This document shows, in pieces, positions 1 to 5,042 of a stretch of 5,071 bases of DNA. Source of the DNA: an uncultured Desulfovibrio sp. (GTDB lineage Bacteria > Desulfobacterota > Desulfovibrionia > Desulfovibrionales > Desulfovibrionaceae); contig URTO01000177.1 in NCBI GenBank assembly GCA_900550745.1, positions 1 through 5,071 of the forward strand, written 5' to 3'. Below the pieces are notes generated by a model. The model ran no database searches. It was not told the DNA's origin and was given only the letters and a program-made list of their open reading frames with translations. Position 1 is the stretch's first letter; each line of letters starts with the position of its first letter. The position numbers and the translations under genes are program-made.

Positions 1-20
1 ACCCGGCTTTCAGATGCACC

Positions 21-49
21 TTGACGGTTCGCACTTTTTGGTGGATACT
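21..49 (+). promoter_or_regulatory. Candidate sigma70 promoter for the six-gene operon
   Basis: TTGACG (21-26) matches the -35 consensus in 5 of 6 positions. A 17-base spacer follows, then GATACT (44-49), which matches the -10 consensus in 4 of 6. This is the best sigma70-like pair seen in the non-coding parts of the window and has ideal spacing. Transcription would start near 56 and leave a leader of about 130 bases before the first gene. The assignment rests on consensus matching alone. No BirA-type operator (TTGTAAAC and its inverse complement 14-16 bases apart) overlaps it, although biotin control would have predicted one; only a loose half-match, GTTTA at 50-54, is present. Confidence 0.5.
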
Positions 50-186
50 GTTTATGGGGGCTTGATCGTTTGCCCAAGCGTTGGCGGCATGGGGCAAGTT
101 AGGCTGGATAGGAACACCTATACCGGATTTTTGGGGACTGCGGGGGACGGATTGCTTTTTCGGATTGGTATGGGTACACAAAAAGC
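50..186 (+). other. Presumed 5' leader of the operon, no gene
   Basis: This stretch lies between the candidate -10 box and the first gene. In the frame of the first gene there are stops at 100-102 and 109-111, and no ATG, GTG or TTG between 112 and 187. A second frame is open from position 2 to 391, but its continuation into the first gene resembles nothing I recognise, so I treat it as chance. The leader carries a small inverted repeat (108-121) and G-rich tracts (133-136, 142-146). I see no recognisable riboswitch and no tRNA. A weaker alternative promoter, TTGGCG (81-86) with TGGATA (105-110), can be drawn but has an 18-base spacer and a poorer -35. Confidence 0.4.
108..121 (+). repeat. 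Small inverted repeat in the operon leader
   Basis: ATAGG (108-112) and CCTAT (117-121) are perfect inverse complements around the 4-base loop AACA. GG at 106-107 and CC at 123-124 can add two pairs past a one-base bulge at 122. It could be an operator half-site pair or a small RNA hairpin in the leader. It does not match the BirA consensus I know, and a stem this short can arise by chance. Confidence 0.25.
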
Positions 187-555
187 ATGGAAAATGAAAA
201 GGCTATCCCCGGCGGGCGGGTGGATGGCTCCGGAAACCGCGAGGTGCGGGGCACATGGCGGTTTTCTGGGGAACACCCCTTGTTTGCTGAACATTTCCCC
301 GGTGCCCCAAGGGTTCCGGGAACGCTCGTCATTGAGGCTATGCGGACCGGTGCGGAAGCCCTCTTTCCCGGCTGGCGTGTTCTGGGCGTGAAGCGGTTCC
401 GCTTCCGTCATTTCATTGAGCCGGGGGAGTATGATTACGCATTCACCCCCCAGCCCGATGCGGCGGCGATCCGGTGCGTCTTGCTGTCCGGTGGACGCCG
501 TATGGCTGAGGGGACGCTCCTTGTTGCGGCGGATCCCGTGCGGGGGGAGGCATGA
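187..555 (+). CDS. FabZ-like hotdog 3-hydroxyacyl-ACP dehydratase
   Basis: A 122-residue hotdog-fold protein, predicted to remove water from a 3-hydroxyacyl-ACP in the cytoplasm. The FabZ signature is clear: HPLFAEHFPG (residues 30-39), then PRVPGTLVIEAM (41-52). His36 and Glu50 stand exactly 14 residues apart, as the catalytic His/Glu pair of FabZ does. The Gln of the FabZ EAMAQ motif is replaced (EAMRT, 50-54). FRFRHFIEPGEYDY (71-84) fits the strand that follows the central helix. The protein is shorter than E. coli FabZ (about 150), mainly at the N-terminus. ATG 187 is used because no canonical start lies between the in-frame stop at 109 and this codon; its ribosome site is poor, with only A-rich sequence upstream. 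GTG 220 and GTG 244 are possible later starts. The TGA stop overlaps the next ATG (ATGA), so translation is probably coupled. It is the first gene of the operon. Confidence 0.82.
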   Translation: MENEKAIPGGRVDGSGNREVRGTWRFSGEHPLFAEHFPGAPRVPGTLVIEAMRTGAEALFPGWRVLGVKRFRFRHFIEPGEYDYAFTPQPDAAAIRCVLLSGGRRMAEGTLLVAADPVRGEA

Positions 556-1280
556 AACTGCTTTTCAAAGGGCCGGTCATCATTACGGGGGGAAGCAGCC
601 AGCTCGGCATGGTGTTGGCCCGTGCCCTCAGGGAGGAGGGCGCGGAAACGCTTTCCGTCTGCCGTTCGTCCGAAGGGATCGCGCGTTGCGGGGAAGCGGG
701 GCTTTGCTGTCTTCCGCTCGGCGAACCGGAAAGCCTGCCGGAACGGTGCCGGGGGCTGCTCGGCGAACCGCCCGCCCATCTGGTTGACCTGATGCATTCG
801 CGTTTTGAAAGCCTGATTGCCGGGGCCGCGCCGGAAGCGATTATGGAATGGGCCGCCGTGGATATCGGCCTGCGTGCCCGCCTTGTCCGCGCGGTGGGGC
901 GCTCCATGCTGGCCCGCCGGTTCGGGCGCTGCGTGTTCGTTTCATCCAGCGCCGCCGAGTGCCCGGCTGAGGGGCAGGGGTATTATGCGTCCGCCAAGCT
1001 GGCTGGCGAGGCCCTGTACAGGAGCCTTGCCGTGGAGCTGTCTGGAAGGGGGATCACCGCCTGTTCCTTGCGCCTGAGCTGGCTGGATGCCGGGCGGGGT
1101 GCGGCATTTCTTGAGCGCAGGAGGGAGGGCGCAGAAAAACGGATGCCTATCGGTCGGCTGGTTCGCATGGATGAGGCCGTTGAAACCGTGTCGTTTTTGC
1201 TTTCAGCTTCGGCCTCCTCGGTCAATGGCACGGTAGTGACGCTGGATGGCGGGCTTTCGGCGACGAAAACCACATTTTGA
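552..1280 (+). CDS. Divergent FabG-like SDR, putative 3-oxoacyl-ACP reductase
   Basis: A 242-residue single-domain short-chain dehydrogenase/reductase, the usual FabG length, predicted to reduce 3-oxoacyl-ACP to 3-hydroxyacyl-ACP with NAD(P)H. The Rossmann glycine motif is TGGSSQLG (12-19; the middle Gly is Gln17). Catalytic Ser132, Tyr145 and Lys149 (YASAK) have canonical spacing, and the C-terminal LDGG (231-234) matches the FabG end. The stretch 77-104 aligns without gaps to E. coli FabG and shows two departures: the structural NNAG is replaced by DLMH (79-82), and the catalytic Asn (FabG N110) is Asp104. The PG after the sixth strand is also lost (LSWLDAG, 175-181). Arg38 after strand 2 could favour NADPH. 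The start is well supported: GGGGGGAGG lies just upstream of ATG 552. An atypical substrate or lowered activity is possible, but the Tyr/Lys/Ser core argues for a working reductase. Confidence 0.82.
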   Translation: MKLLFKGPVIITGGSSQLGMVLARALREEGAETLSVCRSSEGIARCGEAGLCCLPLGEPESLPERCRGLLGEPPAHLVDLMHSRFESLIAGAAPEAIMEWAAVDIGLRARLVRAVGRSMLARRFGRCVFVSSSAAECPAEGQGYYASAKLAGEALYRSLAVELSGRGITACSLRLSWLDAGRGAAFLERRREGAEKRMPIGRLVRMDEAVETVSFLLSASASSVNGTVVTLDGGLSATKTTF

Positions 1281-1288
1281 GGATAGTA

Positions 1289-1675
1289 ATGGATTACTCG
1301 GAAATAACGGATAAGGTATGCGGCATTGTTGCCGACATTTTTGAACGCGACCCCCGGACGCTTTCCGGCGCAACCCGGCTCATGACGGATTTGCCTTGTG
1401 AGTCCATCGATTTGTTGGAGATCGGCGCACGGCTGGGCCAGACGTTCCACATCCTTGTTGATGACGATGTGGTGTTCCTGCGTTCCCTGCGTTACCATGT
1501 GGCGCATGGCGGCGAACCTGAAGCGGTTATCCGCCGTGAATATCCCTACCTTTCCCCGGAACGCGTGAAGGCGCTCGCCCTCGGCTTGTCCAACTCGGAT
1601 GCCGTCCCGCAGCTCTGCCTTGATGACATTGCGGCGTACGTCCGTGCGGCGCTGCCTTCGCAGGAAGATGAATAG
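1289..1675 (+). CDS. Oversized acyl carrier protein
   Basis: A 128-residue acidic carrier protein, against about 78 residues for ordinary ACPs. Residues 5-56 align with ACP helices I and II. The phosphopantetheine site is Ser39 in PCESIDLLE (36-44), equivalent to the DSL motif. DDDVVFLRSL (58-67) matches the usual acidic start of the helix III segment, and LDDIAAYVRAAL (111-122) looks like the C-terminal helix IV. Between them lie about 40 extra residues (roughly 70-110), including YPYLSPERVKALALG (85-99), of unknown role. ATG 1289 is preferred over the in-frame TTG 1277 because GAGG at 1279-1282 stands six bases before it. The gap after the reductase is 8 bases and the stop overlaps the ketosynthase start. 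It probably carries the chain made by the neighbouring enzymes and needs a 4'-phosphopantetheinyl transferase encoded elsewhere. Confidence 0.8.
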   Translation: MDYSEITDKVCGIVADIFERDPRTLSGATRLMTDLPCESIDLLEIGARLGQTFHILVDDDVVFLRSLRYHVAHGGEPEAVIRREYPYLSPERVKALALGLSNSDAVPQLCLDDIAAYVRAALPSQEDE

Positions 1676-2879
1676 GGTCGTCATCACCGGCATAGGCTGC
1701 TGTACCAGCCTCGGATGGGAGCAGGGCGGCATTGCGCGGGCGTTTGCCGGCGGGTGCCCGGCGTTCGCCCCAAGCGAAGCCCTGCCGGGGTATTCCTCCT
1801 GCCCCGTTTCCGATTTGGGGGATGATGCGGCGTATTCCCGTTTTTCGGCATGGCGGCACCGCCGCTATCTGAACCGGGGGGCGGCGCTTGCCGTCTTGTC
1901 CGGCCTTCGGGCGGCGGCTTCGGCGGGATTCGATCCGCACATGCCTCCACAGACCTGCCTGATAGGGGCATCCGGCCCCATGCTGGATTTCGATCGGGAA
2001 AGCGGGCTTCCTCCGGCGGATTCCGAGGCGCTCGACGCCCTATGGCTCTTGCGTTGGCTGCCTAATACCGCCAACTCCGCGTTGGCGCGTTTTCTCAATA
2101 TCCACGGGGAGGGCCTCGTGATCGGGACGGCGTGCGCGTCCGCGTTGCAGGCTATAGGGGAGGGCTTCCGGCGCGTGCGGTACGGCCTTTCGGAAACCGT
2201 CCTTTGCTCGTCCGGGGATTCCCGCCTTTCCCGCGGCGGGATGCTTGGGTATGCCAAAGCCCACGCGCTCAGCCGGAACCCCGTGCCGTCGGAAGCGTCC
2301 CGCCCCTTTGACGAGGCCCGTGACGGTTTTGTCCCCGGCGAGGGTGGGGCCGCTTTCGTGCTTGAATCCTTGGAGTCGGCGCGGGCGCGTGGGGCGGCGG
2401 TGTTTGCGGAGATCCTCGGCTTTGGGGCTTCTCTGGACGGAGGAGCGCTCACCGCGCCCGACGAATCGGTCCGCTTTGCGGAGCAGGCGGTACGGGGGGC
2501 GCTTGCCGATGCGGGTCTTGAGCCCCATGCCGTCGATTGGGTTTCCGCACACGGTACGGGGACCTCCCTCAATGACCGGAGTGAGGCCGTATTATTGGAG
2601 AGGGTTTTTGCGCAGGCGGGGGCGCGCCCCGCCGTGACCGCCCTCAAGTCATGGATCGGGCATGGCTCCGCCGCCTGTGGGGGGATGGAGCTGGCCTTGA
2701 TGCTCGCCGCATGGCGATCCGGGCAGTTGCCGCCCATCCGGAACCTGCGCGAACCTTGTTCCGGGCTGCTGGACTTTGCCGCAGCAACGCGCCCGTTTCC
2801 CGGCCCGGTGGGGGTATTGGAGAATTTTGGATTCGGCGGGCAAAACGCGGCCTTGGTAGTGCGGTGCGGCGATGAATGA
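1668..2879 (+). CDS. FabF-type 3-oxoacyl-ACP synthase (KAS II-like)
   Basis: A 403-residue ketosynthase, close to the 413 of E. coli FabF, predicted to condense malonyl-ACP with an acyl primer. It opens with MNRVVITGIG, the typical KAS start. The triad is complete: Cys156 in GTACAS, His295 in AHGTGT and His332 in GHG, with the conserved Lys327 before it. The 37-residue His-His spacing equals that of FabF. PFDEARDGFVPGEGGA (213-228) and NFGFGGQNA (386-394) are further family signatures. It belongs to the KAS I/II thiolase-fold family, so it is not a FabH-like BioZ. ATG 1668 sits inside the end of the ACP gene (8-base overlap). AGGA at 1662-1665 is only two bases away, so re-initiation after the ACP is likely. 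The frame extends to 1599, but that start would overlap the ACP by 77 bases and precede the conserved N-terminus, so it is not used. The primer specificity cannot be read from sequence. Confidence 0.92.
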   Translation: MNRVVITGIGCCTSLGWEQGGIARAFAGGCPAFAPSEALPGYSSCPVSDLGDDAAYSRFSAWRHRRYLNRGAALAVLSGLRAAASAGFDPHMPPQTCLIGASGPMLDFDRESGLPPADSEALDALWLLRWLPNTANSALARFLNIHGEGLVIGTACASALQAIGEGFRRVRYGLSETVLCSSGDSRLSRGGMLGYAKAHALSRNPVPSEASRPFDEARDGFVPGEGGAAFVLESLESARARGAAVFAEILGFGASLDGGALTAPDESVRFAEQAVRGALADAGLEPHAVDWVSAHGTGTSLNDRSEAVLLERVFAQAGARPAVTALKSWIGHGSAACGGMELALMLAAWRSGQLPPIRNLREPCSGLLDFAAATRPFPGPVGVLENFGFGGQNAALVVRCGDE

Positions 2880-3414
2880 TGCCCTTCCCGAAAAAGTGCC
2901 CCGGCCTTTTGTCCTGCTGGACGCGGTGGGCGCGGCAGAACCGGATCACCTCATCGCGTGGCGCCGTTTTGAATCGGCCCCCATGTGGCAAGGGCTGGAG
3001 GCCGCGGCACAGGCCGCCGCCCTGCATCAGCGGTTCCTTGCGGGATTTTCGTGCCATGCCTTTCTGTTGTCGGTGGATGAATGCCGATTCCCCACAGATG
3101 CCCTCAATGGCTTGACGGCATTCCGTGCGGTTTTGCTGGGGCAGTCCTTACGGGCGGCAACGTATCGGGTGGATGTTTGTCCGGCATGTCCCCACCCGTT
3201 GCCGGAGGCCGGGAATACGGCGAAAACGGGGAAAGGCCCTTTGGGGATGGAATGCGGGAAAGGGGCTGTTCCGGCGTGGTCGGTTTCCCTCGGCATCGGG
3301 CTGGCGCCTTATGACGATACCTTTAGAAGGGATATGTTGGAACCTCGATACAGGCGGCTTTTTCAATGGTTGGTACAAAACGCACCCTCCGCGAATGTCT
3401 CGATGAAAGGCTGA
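2872..3414 (+). CDS. Degenerate hotdog-like protein, unknown role in chain processing
   Basis: A 180-residue cytoplasmic protein without signal peptide or membrane span. Residues 8-100 resemble the hotdog dehydratases of the FabA/FabZ/ApeP type: RPFVLLDAV (11-19) for the first strand, WQGLEAAAQAAALHQ (39-53) for the central helix, HAFLLSVDECRFP (62-74) and GQSLRAATYRV (90-100) for later strands. Glu43 and Gln47 match the EAMAQ helix of FabZ, but there is no HFPG motif and the residue 14 before Glu43 is Ala29, so the catalytic His is missing. The part from 101 on, with C103, C106 and Gly-rich stretches, is unusual and unrecognised. It overlaps the ketosynthase by 8 bases and BioF by 49, so it belongs to the operon. 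It could be a non-catalytic partner of the first hotdog protein, a thioesterase-like protein or a dehydratase with another catalytic residue. The family assignment is by motif only. Confidence 0.6.
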   Translation: MNDALPEKVPRPFVLLDAVGAAEPDHLIAWRRFESAPMWQGLEAAAQAAALHQRFLAGFSCHAFLLSVDECRFPTDALNGLTAFRAVLLGQSLRAATYRVDVCPACPHPLPEAGNTAKTGKGPLGMECGKGAVPAWSVSLGIGLAPYDDTFRRDMLEPRYRRLFQWLVQNAPSANVSMKG

Positions 3415-4538
3415 AGGAAGGCCGGGCCAGAGGGCTTGAACGGCGGCCGCCTTTGCTGGATATGGCGGGTGAAGGCCCTGTCGTGCACATGGGAGGCCGG
3501 GCTTTTTTGAACTTTACGCTCAACGACGGGCTGGGGCTGGCCTCATCTACGGAATGGCGCGCTGAGGTCGGGGAGTGTTTCGCGGCGTTCCCGCCGTCGG
3601 CTTCGGCGTCGCGTCTGGCCGGCGGACGGAGCCGGATCACCGAGGAAGCGGAGCAGGCGGCTGCGGCGTATTTCGGGTTTGACGAATGCCTGTTCCTGCC
3701 GAGCGGCTATCAGGGCAACCTCGCTTGCGCTATGGCGTTGCTCCATGCGGGGCAGGCCGTCTTTGTGGATCGCCGGGTACATGCCAGCATAGCGCGGGGG
3801 CTCCTGTTGGGGAAAGCCGATGTGCGGACGTATGCCCATGCGGATTATGGGCATCTGGAACGGCGGCTTGCTTCCGCCCCTCCCGCAGCGGTACAGCCGC
3901 TGGTGATGACGGAGTCCTTGTTCAGTATGGACGGCACGGAGCTCGACGTGTCCCGTATGGCTGAACTCCGCAGCAAGTACGGTTTTTTCCTGATGGTGGA
4001 CGAGGCCCATGCTGTGGGTGCGCTTGGCCCCGGAGGGCGCGGGCTGTGCGCCGGGGTGCCGGGTACGGCGGACATCGTTCTGGGGACATTCGGCAAGTCG
4101 CTGGGGCTGTTCGGCTCGTTCCTGCTGCTTCCCAAGGGGTTCGCCGCCTTTTTTGAAAGCCTTTCCTCGGCGGTCATGCATTCCACAGCCATGCCTCCGG
4201 CCCATGCTGCGGCTGTTTTGAAGCTGTTGGAACGCTTGCCGCTGCTTGAAGCCGAACGCGCCCGGCTTCGGGACAACGCCGTGTTTTTTCGCGCCCGCCT
4301 GTCCGAGCTTGGGATCCCTACACGCGGCACCGCCCATATCGTTGCGGTACCTACAGGCGGGGAAGCAAGGACAACCCACCTTGGGGAACAGTTAGCGGAA
4401 AGGGGCGTGCTGGCACTGGCGGCCCGCTATCCTACGGTTCCCTACGGCGACGGCTTGCTCCGGTTTGGGCTCACCGCCTTGCATACGCAAGGCATGTTGG
4501 AGCGGACGGCCCGCATCCTTGCGGACTTGTGGGAGTAA
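3366..4538 (+). CDS. bioF: BioF-type 8-amino-7-oxononanoate synthase (alpha-oxoamine synthase)
   Basis: A 390-residue fold type I PLP enzyme, close to the 384 of E. coli BioF. BioF condenses pimeloyl-ACP (or -CoA) with L-alanine, releasing CO2, in biotin synthesis. Visible residues: His139 (VHAS), stacking on PLP; ESLFSMDG (183-190); VDEAH (211-215) with Asp212 and His215; TFGKS with the Schiff-base Lys244; HSTAMPP (272-278); and the C-terminal YPTVPYG...RFGLTALHT (355-373), which follows the BioF pattern better than the serine palmitoyltransferase or KBL versions. Oddities are NDGLGL (53-58) for the usual NDYLGL and loss of the usual His before the LEEEL-type helix (SRITEEAEQ, 89-97). ATG 3366 lies 49 bases inside the preceding gene; it is kept because residues 8-28 align with the BioF N-terminus and AGGCGG (3352-3357) stands 8 bases before it. 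Other oxoamine synthases that use another acyl chain or amino acid remain possible. Confidence 0.8.
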   Translation: MVGTKRTLRECLDERLKEGRARGLERRPPLLDMAGEGPVVHMGGRAFLNFTLNDGLGLASSTEWRAEVGECFAAFPPSASASRLAGGRSRITEEAEQAAAAYFGFDECLFLPSGYQGNLACAMALLHAGQAVFVDRRVHASIARGLLLGKADVRTYAHADYGHLERRLASAPPAAVQPLVMTESLFSMDGTELDVSRMAELRSKYGFFLMVDEAHAVGALGPGGRGLCAGVPGTADIVLGTFGKSLGLFGSFLLLPKGFAAFFESLSSAVMHSTAMPPAHAAAVLKLLERLPLLEAERARLRDNAVFFRARLSELGIPTRGTAHIVAVPTGGEARTTHLGEQLAERGVLALAARYPTVPYGDGLLRFGLTALHTQGMLERTARILADLWE

Positions 4539-4559
4539 ATGTTGGGATTGGCCGTTGAT

Positions 4560-4580
4560 CTTCCCGGATCCTTTCCGAAG
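4560..4580 (+). repeat. Bulged stem-loop just after bioF
   Basis: CTT (4560-4562) pairs with AAG (4578-4580) and CGGA (4565-4568) with TCCG (4574-4577), around a TCCTT loop and with a two-base bulge at 4563-4564. It starts 21 bases after the bioF stop. No T-run follows, so it does not look like an intrinsic terminator; it might stabilise the 3' end of the operon transcript. Chance is possible. Confidence 0.25.
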
Positions 4581-4666
4581 TGAAGGACAGCCGCATTGCC
4601 GCATGATGTCGCCATAGGCGGGGTTCCCGATAAAACAAGGCGGTACGGATACTCCTGACGAAATGC

Positions 4667-4683
4667 CGGCAAGCGGATTGCCG
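4667..4683 (+). repeat. Six-base-pair hairpin in the 3' region
   Basis: CGGCAA (4667-4672) and TTGCCG (4678-4683) are perfect inverse complements with the 5-base loop GCGGA. It has no following T-run. It could be a structural element in the trailing RNA or a protein-binding dyad; the role is unknown. Confidence 0.3.
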
Positions 4684-4701
4684 ACAGGAGGAGAGGGGCT
4701 T

Positions 4702-4727
4702 GGCTTATTGGAAAGGCCGTCTTTTTT
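4702..4727 (+). terminator. Weak candidate intrinsic terminator
   Basis: GGCTT (4702-4706) pairs with AGGCC (4714-4718), including one G-T wobble, around a 7-base loop. GTC and a run of six Ts (4722-4727) follow. The stem is short for an intrinsic terminator, but the stem-then-T-run layout is right, and it would end a transcript about 185 bases after the bioF stop. Confidence 0.35.
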
Positions 4728-4769
4728 CAACAGGTTCACACAGCAGCCGATACGTTTACGGCTTTGGCC

Positions 4770-4795
4770 GCATGTTTTGCCTGTGCAAAACACGC
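4770..4795 (+). repeat. Inverted repeat TGTTTTG/CAAAACA
   Basis: TGTTTTG (4773-4779) and CAAAACA (4786-4792) are perfect inverse complements around the 6-base loop CCTGTG. After one A-C mismatch, GC (4770-4771) pairs with GC (4794-4795), giving a nine-pair stem. The AT-rich arms suit a DNA operator for a dimeric regulator as well as an RNA hairpin. No flanking promoter could be assigned. Confidence 0.35.
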
Positions 4796-4980
4796 AATGG
4801 CTCCGCATAATCCCGCTTTTGCGCCGCAAGGGACGCCTATTGTGTGAAGTTTCCGGGATTCGGGCAGGGCGCTCCTCACCATGTCAAAAGAATTTTTTTG
4901 GCGTTGCCCCGTTTTTTTCCACAGGGCTCTGTTATATATGTGGTTGTTTCATCTCCACAGTGCGGTGAAAATACGGCCTT

Positions 4981-5042
4981 TTTATCCGGTTTTTCCCTTG
5001 GCGGGAGCCACGGCTAAGGCATTTTTCCGGTTATCCCTTTGG
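4981..5042. repeat. Imperfect 20-base direct repeat flanking a hairpin
   Basis: The segments 4981-5001 and 5022-5042 share TCCGGTT followed by T/C-rich sequence and a TCCCTT(T)GG end, differing by a few substitutions and a one-base shift. They stand 41 bases apart, on either side of the terminator-like hairpin. This may be a local duplication or two related binding sites. The repeat is seen directly; its meaning is unknown. Confidence 0.35.
4996..5026 (+). terminator. Candidate intrinsic terminator near the right edge
   Basis: CCTTGGC (4996-5002) pairs with GCTAAGG (5013-5019) in seven pairs, one of them a G-U wobble, around a 10-base loop. CA and five Ts (5022-5026) follow directly. It is the best-formed + strand terminator shape in the 3' region. 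It lies about 460 bases after bioF, so it would end read-through or a separate transcript from this region. T-run and stem are short, so confidence is moderate to low. Confidence 0.38.

Noticed and set aside
21..60. BirA operator at the promoter
   Set aside because: Only a GTTTA half-match at 50-54 is present; the required inverse half at 14-16 bases is absent.
2..391. An open + frame running from the left edge through the first gene, possibly the end of an upstream gene
   Set aside because: It overlaps the FabZ-like gene by about 205 bases, its sequence has no recognisable domain, and a promoter candidate and stops in the other frames sit upstream of 187.
1277..1288. TTG start for the ACP at 1277
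   Set aside because: ATG 1289 has a well-placed GAGG upstream, whereas TTG 1277 lies on the reductase stop codon and adds only four residues.
1599..1667. An upstream extension of the ketosynthase start
   Set aside because: It would add 23 Arg- and Ser-rich residues that are the ACP gene read in another frame; the KAS family starts at MNRVVITG.
4539..4583. A 14-codon frame starting right after the bioF stop with GGGAG upstream
   Set aside because: Too short to judge, with no conserved feature; the GGGAG is part of the last bioF codons.
4392..4829. A minus-strand frame over the bioF end and the region after it
   Set aside because: Its first third lies in the 3' region without a ribosome site and the rest is antisense to bioF; no recognisable protein signature.
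4919..4960. CCACAG repeated at 4919 and 4955, with TGTGG at 4939-4943, as a regulatory array
   Set aside because: Six-base units in two copies with irregular flanks; too short to separate from chance.
4663..4968. A 101-codon + strand frame in the 3' region
   Set aside because: No ribosome site, no known motif, and it runs through terminator-like and hairpin sequence with T-runs; probably chance.
4944..4972. A promoter pair TTGTTT with GAAAAT for a gene beyond the right edge
   Set aside because: Only 3 of 6 and 4 of 6 consensus matches in AT-rich sequence, and no start codon follows within the window.
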